Shown: positions 33,068 to 43,163, counted from the first letter of the stretch. The stretch is DNA of 64,000 nucleotides from Acidobacteriota bacterium (GCA_013289685.1 JABCZL010000009.1:62001-126000); one strand, 5' to 3'. Made by a program: numbers and translations. The notes: generated from the letters alone by a model not told the origin.

Positions 33068-33603
33068 CTCTCGCAATCATTCTCGTAGTCGCCGCCGCGG
33101 TTGCGCTGGCTTTCATCCTCGGCGTCGCTGTCTCCCGCAGCCTGCAGGTTTCCCAAAGCAGCGGGCTCTCAGCTCAAATTCAACCCATTGACGTCGAGGC
33201 CTTTCGCAACCTCGTCGACCCGGCCGAAGACGACTATCTGCGCCGGCGCTTGCCCCCAGCGAAGTTTCGCATGGTCCAGAGGCAGCGGCTGCGCGCGCTG
33301 GCAGCCTATGTTCAGGCGGCAGGACGAAACGCCACGGTTCTGGTCCGCATGGGACAGGGCGCGTTAACGGAAGGGGACGTCCACACCACGGATGCTGCGC
33401 GACAGTTGGTCGACAACGCGCTGCTGCTGCGCCGCAACGCCACTTTCGCGCTCCTCAGGATTTATATTGCCCTGGCTTGGCCAAACTCCGGCCTGGCGGT
33501 CGCTACAATCCTTCGCGACTACGAGCGGTTGAGCGGCTCCGCGATGCTGCTCGGACGGTTGCGGAATCCCGCTGCTCCTGTGCGCCTGGCGTCCAGCTTG
33601 TGA
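33064..33603 (+). CDS. small membrane-anchored protein, unknown
   Basis: A 179-residue protein with an N-terminal membrane anchor (residues 2-26) and a helical, Arg-rich soluble part ('DYLRRRLPPAKFRMVQRQRLRALAAYVQ', split here, then NALLLRRNATFALLRIYIAL). It overlaps the upstream membrane protein gene by four bases (ATGA). The soluble part is probably cytoplasmic because positive charge follows the anchor, although that is weak evidence. No family recognised; the coupling suggests that the two proteins form a complex. Confidence 0.75.
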   Translation: MTLAIILVVAAAVALAFILGVAVSRSLQVSQSSGLSAQIQPIDVEAFRNLVDPAEDDYLRRRLPPAKFRMVQRQRLRALAAYVQAAGRNATVLVRMGQGALTEGDVHTTDAARQLVDNALLLRRNATFALLRIYIALAWPNSGLAVATILRDYERLSGSAMLLGRLRNPAAPVRLASSL

Positions 33604-33864
33604 TTCTGATCACATTCGCGCGCAGCGGCTTACATCCGCCTGATGTTCTGCCTAATGCTAGACGCGACAGGGCACGTCGCGAGAACTTGTCCGGGGTAAC
33701 TCGGAAACGACCTTCCTCAATTCCTGACTTGTTTTCGGGAGCCGTTCTGTTATAAAAACCACCGGGCAGCAAAGCGTTCCAAGTATTTCGTGACTACACC
33801 GGCAATCTGCCATGGGAAACGTTCCCGCCGTCTGCTCGCCTTCGCGAGTCCAAGGGAGAACCTC

Positions 33865-36800
33865 ATGATCCGCACCGTGATCCGCACCGTGAAAGCTATT
33901 GCTGCGTCGTTCCTTCTCCTGCTGCTTTCCGCCATCTGTTTCGGTCAGGGAGGCGCCGCCACCGGCGATCTGCACGTAACGGTGAAAGATCCCAGGGGAA
34001 ACCTCGTCGCCAATGCAAAGATCACCGTGCGCGACGCGGCCAAAGGACTGGAGCGAACCGCTACCAGCGACGGGCAGGGAGGCTACAGCGCTCAACTGCT
34101 GCCGCCGGGCACCTACACGGTGACGATTGATGCTCCTGGTTTCAGCGGGATCTTAAGCACCGGAGTTGTGATCACAGTGGGTGGATTGGTTGAGCTTCCA
34201 GTCACCCTTGCCGTCGCAACCGGCAAGGAAGTGGTGGAAGTAAGCGCGCAGGCAGAGTTGGTAGAGACCTCGCGCAGTTCGACCACCAACACGATCGGCC
34301 AGAGGCGCATCGACAATCTTCCCATCAACGGCCGCAACTACATCAACTTCACGCTCACCGATTCGCAGGTCACTCGCGATAACGCGCCCAACACGGGCGC
34401 CGCACCCACCTCCGGCCTGAACATGAGCGGTCAGCGCGCGCGCTCGAACCTAGTCAACGTGGATGGCGCCGACGCCACCGACAACTCGGTCAACGGCGTA
34501 CGCTCCACAGTTTCGCAGGAGGCCGTGCAGGAATTCCAGATCATCACCAACAGCTATGCCGCGGAATATGGACGCGCCTCCGGCGGCGTAGTCAACATCA
34601 TCACGCGTTCGGGATCGAACGACTTCCACGGCGACGTCTTCGGCTATCTGCGCAACCGCAATTTTCAGGCGGTGAATCCCTTCAGCACCGTCCCCAACCC
34701 GGCCTACACGCGCGTGCAGGCGGGCGTTGCCTTCGGTGGAACACTCAAGAAGGACAAGACCTTCTACTATTTCGCCTACGAAATCACGCGGCGGCATGAG
34801 ACCGGATTCTCCGACATCGGCCAGGGCAATTTCGGTCTGACGCCGTTCGACGCTTCGTTGTTTTTCGGGGCCCCTGCCGGTAGCGTGAACCTTCAGCTCA
34901 CACCCGACCAGATCACGTTCCTCGCCAATCCGGCGGTTCAGGCTACCGTCGCGAGCAACGCACAGTATGCGGGGGAAGTGGGACAGTACCTGGGGCTTGC
35001 CGGCTTATCATCGGGAATGGCGGTCAATGGCGCATGGCCTGTTGGGTTGACGGGGGGCATTCCCGGCGTCGCCGGATTTCCTACGACCTGCGCCGCTCCT
35101 CCGTGCTTTGTGCCCGCTTCCTACCAGACCTTAGCCTCGCAAATCGGAAATTTCCCCGTATTCGAAGGCACCAGCGTTTATTCCCTCCGCATCGACCACA
35201 ATATCAGCAACAGCAACCGGCTTATGCTTCGAGGCAACGTAAGCCCCAGCACCACTACCGGCATTGAAGTCGGCGGACAGGACCAGCCGTTCGGGCAGAA
35301 CGCCTACTCCCGAACATCGCAGCAGACTTTTCGCGATGTCGCCGGAACTTTGCAGGACACCTGGACCCTCGGCGCCAACAAAGTAAACGAATTCCGCTTC
35401 CAGTATGCCCGCCGCGGCCTGTCGTATTTCTACAACACCGCCATCCCCGGGGGCTCGGACCCCGCGGTAAACATTCCCGGCTTCGCGTATTTCGGTCGCG
35501 AGCCTTACTCCTATATTCAGCGCACCGAGCAGCGCTATCAGTTCACCGACAATTTCTCGTGGAGCATCGGCCGTCATCAAACCAAGTTCGGCATCGACGT
35601 CAATTACCTTCCCATCAAAGCCATATTCACGGTGAACTACGGGGGCGTCTATGACTTCGGCCCCATCTCGGCGTCGACCTTTGGTTTCATCAACCCTGCC
35701 CCCGGCGTGCTGCCTGACTTTTCGGCGCTTTCCTCCGTCCAGGCGTACGGCGCGGGCCTGCCGCAGGATTTCATCCAGGGCATCGGCAGCCCCAGCGATT
35801 CATTCCATAACATTCCGATCGGCGCCTTCTGGCAGGATTCCTGGCGCATCAGCCCCACCGTCACACTGAATTACGGCGTGCGGTACGACGTCGAAATTGC
35901 TCCCAGCTTTAAGCCGCCCACGCCGCTGGCTCTCGCCGGCTATCAGTACCTTGGACTGCAGAAGGGCATCCAGACCGACACCAACAACATTCAGCCGCGC
36001 ATCGGTCTTGCCTGGGATCCCAAGGGCGATGGAAAGACCGTCGTCCGCGCCTCCTATGGCATGTTCTACGATCATCCGCTGCTCGGCCTGTATTTCCTCG
36101 GCGACGCTTCCGATGGCTCGACCAGCGGACAGTTGGCGTTCGCCGGCGGCACTCCGTGCAATGCGGCCTCCACGCCTTACAGTCCCGGCAACCTCAACGC
36201 CGCCAGCATTTTCACCGGCACGCTCTCGAACGCGAATTGCATGCCCGTCAGCCAGCTGAATTATGAGCCCAACCAGCAGCAATTTGAATCTGTGTTCCCG
36301 GTCGGCCAGTCCAGCCAATCGCTCTTCCTGCAGCAACAGTATTTGACCAATGCTCCGGCTCCGTTCAGCCCCGCTGCATTTCCTTTGGCCTTCCAGCCCT
36401 TCGGCTATCCGCAGTCCAAGAATTTCGTTTATGCCTACGCGCAGCAGGCAAACCTCGGCATCGAGCACGATTTCGGCGGCGGCTTCGCTCTCAACGTGGC
36501 CTACAACTTCAATGGCGGACGTCACCTCAACCGTCCCATCAACGCCAACACCGTTCGCGGAGACCTGTTGACGGCCAACTGGCAGGCCGCTTACAGCGAT
36601 CCCAATTCCAACGCCACCGCTGGTCCGCTGCAAGTCGGAACCGGCGCGGCACCTTGCGGGATAAATCCGAACAACGGCCTGCCCTGGGTCTCCGCGGCGC
36701 TTACCAACTTCTTTCGTCCCGGTGGAATCAATCCCTCGATCGCCAACTTCGTGACCGCCGTCGGCGCCGGCTCCTGCGTGACCACGGTCCTGCCCGCGGT

Positions 36801-37689
36801 CATGGGGTATCTTCACGCCATCGGCTATAGCACGGCCGGCTTCAACGGCTCTTGCAACTATGGCACCTTTACTGGCTGCATCCCGTTCGGCGACATGGAC
36901 GCCAACTATTCCAACGGCAGTTCGATTTATCACGGGCTCACCATCAACCTGCGCAAGCGCTTTACCAGCCACTACGAGTTCCTGGCTTCGTACACCTGGT
37001 CGCACGCCATTGACGATTCGACCGACTTGCAATCCACCACCACGCCGCAAGACAGCTATTTCCCTGCCGCGGATCGCTCCACTTCGCTGTTTGATCAGCG
37101 TCACCGCCTGGTCATCAGTGGGGTTTATCAGTCGGGCAAAGTGGCAGGCAGCGGTTTTGCGGGAAAGTTTTTCAGCGACTGGACGGTCGCGCCCATTCTC
37201 GAAGTCGCCTCCGGGCGGCCCTTCAACATCATCACCAGCGGGGACGACAACTTCCAGCTCTCCTCGCTCACCGGCCGGCCCAACGTCGTAGCGTCTGGAA
37301 CTCCAACCAACGGTTGCGGCTATGCCACGTTCCCCTCCCAGTATTCGCAAACTGGCTTCTTCCAGGAGGGGTGCTACGCCGCATTCACTCCCAGTTCGCC
37401 CACCACGGCCGTGTTCCCGTTCGTTACTCTGCAAGCCCTCGACGGCAACCTGGGCCGCAACGCCGGAGTGCAACCCTGGGTCGTTTTCGGGGACATGCGC
37501 GTGGCCAAGCGCATCTATTTCAGCGAGCGCTTCAACATGGACCTGATCGTAGACATGTTCAACGTCGCGAACAAGATGAATGTGGCCGCCGTCAGCCCGC
37601 TCTGCAGCGGTTCATTGTGCAACGCCGGGCAGGCCACCTCTGCCTATGATCCGCGCCAGTTCCAGTTCGCGATGAAGATCAATTGGTAG
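33865..37689 (+). CDS. TonB-dependent receptor with carboxypeptidase-regulatory domain
   Basis: A 1274-residue outer-membrane protein of the Oar-like type abundant in Acidobacteriota. A signal peptide (residues 1-28, ending CFGQ) is followed by a carboxypeptidase-regulatory-like beta domain (about 32-112, GDLHVTVKDPRGNLVANAKI ...), a plug domain (about 115-240, including NLPINGRNYINFTLTDSQ) and a large beta-barrel ending in Trp (FAMKINW). Such receptors take up polymers or complexes using TonB energy. AAGGGAGAA before the ATG at 33865 decides the start. There is no TonB box that I can identify with confidence. The substrate is unknown. Confidence 0.93.
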   Translation: MIRTVIRTVKAIAASFLLLLLSAICFGQGGAATGDLHVTVKDPRGNLVANAKITVRDAAKGLERTATSDGQGGYSAQLLPPGTYTVTIDAPGFSGILSTGVVITVGGLVELPVTLAVATGKEVVEVSAQAELVETSRSSTTNTIGQRRIDNLPINGRNYINFTLTDSQVTRDNAPNTGAAPTSGLNMSGQRARSNLVNVDGADATDNSVNGVRSTVSQEAVQEFQIITNSYAAEYGRASGGVVNIITRSGSNDFHGDVFGYLRNRNFQAVNPFSTVPNPAYTRVQAGVAFGGTLKKDKTFYYFAYEITRRHETGFSDIGQGNFGLTPFDASLFFGAPAGSVNLQLTPDQITFLANPAVQATVASNAQYAGEVGQYLGLAGLSSGMAVNGAWPVGLTGGIPGVAGFPTTCAAPPCFVPASYQTLASQIGNFPVFEGTSVYSLRIDHNISNSNRLMLRGNVSPSTTTGIEVGGQDQPFGQNAYSRTSQQTFRDVAGTLQDTWTLGANKVNEFRFQYARRGLSYFYNTAIPGGSDPAVNIPGFAYFGREPYSYIQRTEQRYQFTDNFSWSIGRHQTKFGIDVNYLPIKAIFTVNYGGVYDFGPISASTFGFINPAPGVLPDFSALSSVQAYGAGLPQDFIQGIGSPSDSFHNIPIGAFWQDSWRISPTVTLNYGVRYDVEIAPSFKPPTPLALAGYQYLGLQKGIQTDTNNIQPRIGLAWDPKGDGKTVVRASYGMFYDHPLLGLYFLGDASDGSTSGQLAFAGGTPCNAASTPYSPGNLNAASIFTGTLSNANCMPVSQLNYEPNQQQFESVFPVGQSSQSLFLQQQYLTNAPAPFSPAAFPLAFQPFGYPQSKNFVYAYAQQANLGIEHDFGGGFALNVAYNFNGGRHLNRPINANTVRGDLLTANWQAAYSDPNSNATAGPLQVGTGAAPCGINPNNGLPWVSAALTNFFRPGGINPSIANFVTAVGAGSCVTTVLPAVMGYLHAIGYSTAGFNGSCNYGTFTGCIPFGDMDANYSNGSSIYHGLTINLRKRFTSHYEFLASYTWSHAIDDSTDLQSTTTPQDSYFPAADRSTSLFDQRHRLVISGVYQSGKVAGSGFAGKFFSDWTVAPILEVASGRPFNIITSGDDNFQLSSLTGRPNVVASGTPTNGCGYATFPSQYSQTGFFQEGCYAAFTPSSPTTAVFPFVTLQALDGNLGRNAGVQPWVVFGDMRVAKRIYFSERFNMDLIVDMFNVANKMNVAAVSPLCSGSLCNAGQATSAYDPRQFQFAMKINW

Positions 37690-37712
37690 ACATCTGCTTC
37701 GCGCATTTATGG

Positions 37713-37760
37713 TTGTCATTCTGAGGCGGGCGCGTTTTGCCCGCCGAAGAACCTATGCAA
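37713..37760. repeat. GTCATTCTGAG half element
   Basis: TTGTCATTCTGAGGCGGGCG leads into hairpin GGCGGGCGCGTTTTGCCCGCC and GAAGAACCTATGCAACAT, a one-sided member of the family at 12749 and 17160. It follows the receptor gene. Confidence 0.7.
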
Positions 37761-37890
37761 CATCGCCGCGGCAATCGCAGCTCTCACGATCCTGCGAAAC
37801 TTTCGCCGGACAAATTGCGTAATCATAGGCGGTAGGCTCATATGCGCGTTGCGAAAGTTACTCAAGAAGATACTCAAAAAGTCACTCACC

Positions 37891-38859
37891 ATGAATGATC
37901 CCGCTCTTTCCCCGGCTCCGCCTGCCATCGACCCGATGCCCGCGCCCTCCTCACACCCGCCCCACACCATCTTCTGCGGACCGAATGGCATCCGCGCCGG
38001 CTGGCGCGTGCTGATTTTCGTGGCCCTTATGGCGGCCACGTTGATTGTCCTCGCGATCCCCTTCGTTCTGATGCTCGCGCTCAAAGGCGGCAATCGACCA
38101 CAGATAGGCATCGGCGTCTCCGGCCTCACTCCTCTCGGACTGGGCATCTCTGAAGCCGGACTCTTTCTTATCCCGTCGTTCATCGGCGCTCTGATCATGG
38201 CGCGCATCGAGCACCGCAAGTTTGGCCAGTACGGCCTGCCCGCGCAATCCGCATTCCGAAAAGACTTCTGGATCGGCATACTGGTCGGGTTTCTGTCGAT
38301 CAGCGGCTGCTTGCTCGGAATCTTCGCCTTGCACGGGTTCCATCTCACCGGCCTGGCGATTCACGGCCGCACCATCGCATCCGCAACCGCAGCCTGGGGC
38401 GCGACCTTCGTGATCGTTGGCTTGGCCGAGGAATTTTATTTCCGTGGATATCTTCAGTTCACCCTGACCACCGGCATGGGGTTCTGGCCATCGGCGATCC
38501 TGATGTCCGCAGTTTTCGGTCTGGCCCACAAAGGAAATCCAGGAGAGAGCACCTTCGGACTGCTCTCGGTGGTGCTGTTCGGCCTGCTCTTCTGCCTGTT
38601 TCTGCGCCGCACCGGCAATCTGTGGTGGGCCGTCGGATTTCACGCCGGATGGGACTGGGGGCAGACGTTTTTCTACGGCGTGCCCGACAGCGGCATTCCC
38701 GCTTATCACAATCTGTTCGGCTCCGCCTTCAACGGCCCGCGCTGGCTCACCGGAGGCAGCGTCGGGCCGGAAGCCAGCGTCTTCACCCCCATCGTGCTGG
38801 TGATCGTGGCGATTCTGTTCACCCGCGTCTATCGCGAGAACCGGTACCAGGCTCCATAG
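37891..38859 (+). CDS. CPBP family intramembrane metalloprotease
   Basis: A 322-residue polytopic protein of the CAAX-prenyl-protease-2/bacteriocin-processing (Abi) family. Motif 1 is EEFYFRGYL with the catalytic Glu pair, motif 2 FGLAHKGN supplies a His, and motif 3 is GFHAGWDWGQ. About eight membrane segments are present. A Pro-rich cytoplasmic N-terminus of about 40 residues precedes the first. The ATG at 37891 is preferred to a TTG 14 codons upstream whose codons read Lys-rich from repeat-like DNA. It may act in processing of small exported peptides or in self-immunity; nothing nearby fixes the role. Confidence 0.9.
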   Translation: MNDPALSPAPPAIDPMPAPSSHPPHTIFCGPNGIRAGWRVLIFVALMAATLIVLAIPFVLMLALKGGNRPQIGIGVSGLTPLGLGISEAGLFLIPSFIGALIMARIEHRKFGQYGLPAQSAFRKDFWIGILVGFLSISGCLLGIFALHGFHLTGLAIHGRTIASATAAWGATFVIVGLAEEFYFRGYLQFTLTTGMGFWPSAILMSAVFGLAHKGNPGESTFGLLSVVLFGLLFCLFLRRTGNLWWAVGFHAGWDWGQTFFYGVPDSGIPAYHNLFGSAFNGPRWLTGGSVGPEASVFTPIVLVIVAILFTRVYRENRYQAP

Positions 38860-38870
38860 CAGCCGTCAGG

Positions 38871-41159
38871 TCAGAACTGAAATACGAGCCCGGCTGTCGG
38901 CGTGATCGGCAAGCCTTGGAGCGTTTTCACCAGCGCTTGTCCGGTGTTCGGGTCTATACCTGATTGGTAAAAGTAGCGACCGTTGTAGTGGTTGGTCAGA
39001 TTCAAGACTTCGCCATACAGCGTCACCTTCCAGTGCTGAAACACCCAATCCTTGTCGGCGCGAGCATCGAGTCTTTCGTAAACCCCGAGTCGCTGAGTAT
39101 TGAGGCCGGTCGCCACATATTGGCCGTTGGCGAGTTGGACGAACGTGCCACTCGGTATCGGAAATCCTGAACCATAGAGGAATTTCCCGCTTAAGTTGAA
39201 GCTCGGCCGCAGGCGATACATGGCGAACGCGTTGAGGGTGTGCCGCTGGTCTTCGAAGGTCGGATAGTAGAACCCGGAGTTGAAGAAGAGGGTATAGGGA
39301 GGATAGGGCACGGAGATTTGATATTGGCGCTGCTGTGCTTTCAGCAGCGTGTATCCCAGCCAGCCGGATAGGCGGTTTGCGCTCCGTCTCTGGAAGATCA
39401 CCTGCACGCCATGCGAGTAATCGCGCTGAAACGTGCCTCCCGGAATCGGCTCGACTGTGGGGCACGAAGCGGAACCTGCAGGGACCGATGGAGCTGCTCC
39501 GAAGACATTAAAGTCCTTGCGCTGGAAAGCTTCCAGGCGCACCCGGGTGTTTTCTCCCAGCCGTTGTTCCACCGCCGCGGTGTAGTGTTCAGATCTCGGC
39601 GGCAGAGCTGATGCGCCCACGCAGTAGCCCTGTGGCGGCCCAAACGCGGCCCCGGGAGCTTGCGTATACTGCCCGGCCGCGAATTGAAATTCCGTGTTGC
39701 GCGCTACGCGCAGGCCCATCGAGACCTGCGGCGAAAAACGCTGCGGAACATACGCTTGGAAGCGATCCCAGCGCAGACTCCCGAGAAGATGAACCCGGCC
39801 TCGTAGCAACGCCGATGCCTGTTGCACATAGGCACTCTGGTACAGCCCAGATCCTGTGAAGGAGGCGGCGGTTTGCACGTTTGCGCTGTTCAAGTAAGCC
39901 TGATATTCGCTGTCTCTCGGCTGTCGCTCCGTCCACCCCGCCTGCAGAACGTCATCCTGGGCCCACGCCCACGACAGTCCCACACCGCCGGTCCATTCGC
40001 GATGGTCGGTCTTGGTGACCAGCACATTCCGGTTGTCGAACAACTGGTCGGGCTCACGCAAATAGGCTGCGCGCGCGTCGAGCAGCAGGTGCGGGCTCAG
40101 GGTCCATCGCCATCCCGCGCGCACGAACGTGAAATCACTGTTGCCGCTGGCGTATTGAAAATTCGCCAGCGAGGCCGGATCGCTCACAGCCATGTTGGTG
40201 TGGCCGTCGGTGGCAAACAGGCTGACGTTCTGCCGGGGAGTGAGGTCGTAGTTGAGCTTGAGATCGGCGTCTTCAAATCCTACATCCGCGGCGTTCTCCA
40301 CCCGGCCACGAATGAGATAGTTGATATAACTCTTTCGCGCCGAGAGCAGCCACGATCCTTTGTGCGCCGTGCCCAGGGCGCCTTCCCCAAGAATTTCGCT
40401 GGCTGCGATGCCCGCCGAAATCCGGAAAAGCGCCGGGCCGCGGCTGCCCTCCCGCGTGTGAACATCGAGGGCAGCACCCGTTGCGTCTCCGAACTTCTCT
40501 GGATAAGCGGCCGGAAGCAGCTTCATTTCCTCGACCACTTCGCTGGTCAGAACGCCCAACGACGCGCCTTCAGAAAAGTTGCCGATCTCATGAAATGGGT
40601 TTCTCACCAGCACGTCATCGATGTAGATCGAGACGTTGGAGAAGGGCGCGCCCATCACCGAGAATTCCGCGAAGAATTCATTGTTGCCTTCCGCGGAAAC
40701 TCCCGGCAGGGTCTGCACCGCGCGGAAAGGATCGTCGGCAAACACGGTCGAGGTTTCGCGGATTTCCGAACTGGTCAGATTCGTCTCGATCGTCGCGGGG
40801 GAATCGGCACCCTGGAATACGTCCCCGTGCACCTCCACCTTGTCGGTGCGGTGGAAATTGTCAGGCACCATGGTGATGGAGAATTCCTTGACGTCCGCAG
40901 CGGTCGCCAGCGCGAATGGAATGGTCAGCAGGCGGTAGCCCACCGCGTTGAGCCGCAGGGTGTAACTGCCGGGCTCGAGGTTTGGAATATCGAATTCGCC
41001 GCTGATCGAAGTAACCGCGCTGGCCCTGGTCTCCAGCACCACTACCTCGACCCGCCCCAGCGCTTCGCCGCCTAGCGCGTTCGTGACCTTGCCCTTGATT
41101 TCAGCGGCCTGGGCACCAGCCGCAATCAGAAGAAGAAAAACGGTAATACGAAGAAGCAT
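38871..41159 (-). CDS. TonB-dependent receptor with carboxypeptidase-regulatory domain, second
   Basis: A 762-residue outer-membrane receptor. Signal peptide residues 1-18 (ending GAQAA), carboxypeptidase-regulatory domain (about 19-100, EIKGKVTNALGGEALGRVEV), plug domain (about 110-230 with SAEGNNEFFAEFSVMGAP and DDVLVRNPFHEIGNF), then the barrel ending in Phe (TAGLVFQF). It is shorter than, and not closely similar to, the receptor at 33865. It is convergent with the CPBP gene and divergent from the flavin oxidase gene. Substrate unknown. Confidence 0.92.
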   Translation of the reverse strand: MLLRITVFLLLIAAGAQAAEIKGKVTNALGGEALGRVEVVVLETRASAVTSISGEFDIPNLEPGSYTLRLNAVGYRLLTIPFALATAADVKEFSITMVPDNFHRTDKVEVHGDVFQGADSPATIETNLTSSEIRETSTVFADDPFRAVQTLPGVSAEGNNEFFAEFSVMGAPFSNVSIYIDDVLVRNPFHEIGNFSEGASLGVLTSEVVEEMKLLPAAYPEKFGDATGAALDVHTREGSRGPALFRISAGIAASEILGEGALGTAHKGSWLLSARKSYINYLIRGRVENAADVGFEDADLKLNYDLTPRQNVSLFATDGHTNMAVSDPASLANFQYASGNSDFTFVRAGWRWTLSPHLLLDARAAYLREPDQLFDNRNVLVTKTDHREWTGGVGLSWAWAQDDVLQAGWTERQPRDSEYQAYLNSANVQTAASFTGSGLYQSAYVQQASALLRGRVHLLGSLRWDRFQAYVPQRFSPQVSMGLRVARNTEFQFAAGQYTQAPGAAFGPPQGYCVGASALPPRSEHYTAAVEQRLGENTRVRLEAFQRKDFNVFGAAPSVPAGSASCPTVEPIPGGTFQRDYSHGVQVIFQRRSANRLSGWLGYTLLKAQQRQYQISVPYPPYTLFFNSGFYYPTFEDQRHTLNAFAMYRLRPSFNLSGKFLYGSGFPIPSGTFVQLANGQYVATGLNTQRLGVYERLDARADKDWVFQHWKVTLYGEVLNLTNHYNGRYFYQSGIDPNTGQALVKTLQGLPITPTAGLVFQF

Positions 41160-41366
41160 TTTTGCTCACAGGCAGGGGCCGTAGACTTTCTATGTAACAG
41201 GCTATGCAACCGTGTATACAACAGAAGGAACGATGCAGAATACACCTCTTGCGCCGCCCGAACGAAATTCAACTTCGGACTCTGGAGCGTTCTGAGGTCT
41301 GAGCAAGATCCGATGTTACACTTTTCCTTTACCCATCCTTGGCGCTTGCCCGGAGTTCATTCCCCC

Positions 41367-42023
41367 ATGTCTGAAACGCAAATGCCCACTGCGCGGACTC
41401 GTGTCGTCCGCGAAGCCGATCGCGCCGTCTATGATCGCGAGACCGTGTACCGCATCCTCGACGAAGGATTCCTCTGCCACGCCGGTTTCGCCGTCGACGG
41501 CCAGCCTTTCGTGATCCCAACCTCATACGGCCGCAAGGATGCCAGCCTCTATATTCACGGCTCCGCTGCCAGTCGCATGCTGCGCCAGATCAAAGAAGGC
41601 GTGCCGGTCTGCATCACCGTGACTCTGCTAGAAGGGCTGGTGCTCGCGCGCTCGATTTTCAATCACTCCATGAATTACCGCTCGGTGGTGATTCTGGGGA
41701 AGGCCACGCTGGTCGATGATCCCGAAGAAAAGCTGGCGGCCCTGCGCATTCTCTCCGAACATATCCTGCCCGGCCGCTGGGATGACTCGCGCCAGCCCAA
41801 CGAACGCGAACTCAAAGCCACGTCAGTACTGCGCGTTCCCATCGAAGAATTCTCCGCGAAAGTGCGCCAAGGCCCCGCCATTGACGACGAGGAAGATTAC
41901 ACGTTCCCCACCTGGGCCGGAGTGGTGCCGCTGGAGATGGTCGCGGGGAAGCCGATCGATGATGCGAGATTGCTGCCGGGAAAAGAAGTACCGGAGTACG
42001 CGCGCAACTATTCGCGAAAATAG
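41367..42023 (+). CDS. pyridoxamine 5'-phosphate oxidase family flavoprotein
   Basis: A 218-residue split-barrel FMN-binding protein of the group that contains NimA-like nitroreductases. Evidence: 'RILDEGFLCHAGFAVDGQPFVIPTSYG', HGSAASRMLRQIKEGVPV and the SMNYRSVVILGKATLVDDPE strand, all characteristic. The N-terminus is placed at the ATG at 41367, 19 codons into a longer open frame, since the family fold begins shortly after. Function may be reduction of small nitro- or quinone-like compounds; two quinone oxidoreductase genes follow. Confidence 0.88.
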   Translation: MSETQMPTARTRVVREADRAVYDRETVYRILDEGFLCHAGFAVDGQPFVIPTSYGRKDASLYIHGSAASRMLRQIKEGVPVCITVTLLEGLVLARSIFNHSMNYRSVVILGKATLVDDPEEKLAALRILSEHILPGRWDDSRQPNERELKATSVLRVPIEEFSAKVRQGPAIDDEEDYTFPTWAGVVPLEMVAGKPIDDARLLPGKEVPEYARNYSRK

Positions 42024-42078
42024 CGGAAGCTCTGGCGCTGAACTCCTCTGTGTCCTCTGTGGTGAATGCTTTTGATCT

Positions 42079-43047
42079 TCACGGCACCAGCAGCAACTTG
42101 CCCGCGATCTTCCGCGCTTCCATGTCGCGGTGCGCCTGTGGCGCTTCCGCCAGAGGATACGTCTTCGCAATTCGTAGCTTGAGCTTCCCGTCCGCGATCA
42201 TCGCGAACAGCGCGCCAGTGCGCGCCAGCAGTTCGTCGCGGGTCGCGGTAAAGTGCGCCAGGGTAGTGCGCGCCATGTAGAGCGACCCTTTCTCCGACAG
42301 CTTCGCCGGATCCACCGGCGGCACCGGACCGCTCGACATGCCGTAGAGCACCAGCATCCCACGCGGCCGCATCACGTTCAGATTTTTTTCGAACGTCGCC
42401 TTGCCCACGCCGTCGTACACCACGTCGACGCCCTGGCCGCCAGTCAGCCGCTTTACTTCCGCTTCAAAATCCTGCTGAGTAAAAACGATGACTTCATCCG
42501 CGCCCGCCTCGCGCGCCAGCCTGGCTTTCTCGCCGCTCGAAGCCGTGCCAATCACCCGCGCCCCGATCGCGCGCGCCATCTGCACCAACAGCAATCCGAC
42601 GCCTCCGGCAGCGGCGTGTACCAGCGCGGTCTCGCCCGCTCTTAGTTTGTGCGCGTCATTCGCCAGATAGTGCGCAGTCAGCCCGTGCATCATGGCCGCG
42701 GCGGCTTGCTGATCGGTGACGTTCGCGGGCACCGGAACCAGGCTGTCCGCCAACGCCGCCACGTACTCGGCGTAGGAACCTAACGAACCGCTCCACGCCA
42801 CGCGGTCGCCGACTTTCACGGCTCTCGCCTGCGCGCCCACCGCCGTCACTACCCCCGCACCTTCCTGCCCGGGGATAAACGGCAGCGGCGTCCGCAAACT
42901 TCCGTCGCGGAAGTGGCCATCAATCGAGTTCACGCCGGCAACCGAGACTTTCACCAGCGCCTCGTTCGGCTTAGGCTGCGGCACGGGGACCTCGGCGAGT
43001 TCCATCACCTCCGGCCCGCCCGTGTGCTGCACGCGAATTGCTTTCAT
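42079..43047 (-). CDS. quinone oxidoreductase, zinc-independent MDR family, copy 1
   Basis: A 322-residue NADPH:quinone reductase-like enzyme. The GroES-like N-terminal domain has GQEGAGVVTAVG, and the Rossmann domain has VHAAAGGVGLLLVQMA with the NADPH loop and VIGTASSGEKARLAREAGAD. It lacks zinc-ligand Cys residues, as expected of the QOR branch. It is about two-thirds identical by eye to the gene directly upstream and has the same length, so the two arose by tandem duplication. The start ATG at 43047 begins MKAIRVQHTGGP. Confidence 0.93.
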   Translation of the reverse strand: MKAIRVQHTGGPEVMELAEVPVPQPKPNEALVKVSVAGVNSIDGHFRDGSLRTPLPFIPGQEGAGVVTAVGAQARAVKVGDRVAWSGSLGSYAEYVAALADSLVPVPANVTDQQAAAAMMHGLTAHYLANDAHKLRAGETALVHAAAGGVGLLLVQMARAIGARVIGTASSGEKARLAREAGADEVIVFTQQDFEAEVKRLTGGQGVDVVYDGVGKATFEKNLNVMRPRGMLVLYGMSSGPVPPVDPAKLSEKGSLYMARTTLAHFTATRDELLARTGALFAMIADGKLKLRIAKTYPLAEAPQAHRDMEARKIAGKLLLVP

Positions 43048-43058
43048 GGTTGATCCTT

Positions 43059-43156
43059 GTAGCGCCGTCACCTTGCCGGCTGTCGCGTGGGCATCTCGCC
43101 CACGCAGCGGCGGGCGAGGACGCCCGCCGCGACAGCCGCCGAGACGGCGGCGCTAC
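43059..43156. repeat. facing pair of GTAGCGCCG bipartite palindromes
   Basis: A forward copy begins GTAGCGCCG at 43059 and contains GCCGGCTGTCGCGTGGGC and its hairpin; a second, inverted copy ends with CGGCGCTAC at 43156. The pair fills almost all of the 116-base gap between the two quinone reductase genes. Related single copies are at 50971 and inside der at 60417. Confidence 0.85.
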
Positions 43157-43163
43157 CAAAACC

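Noticed and set aside
35800-37473. 557-codon open frame antisense to the TonB receptor
   Set aside because: Same reason; the receptor shows clear signal, plug and barrel sequence.
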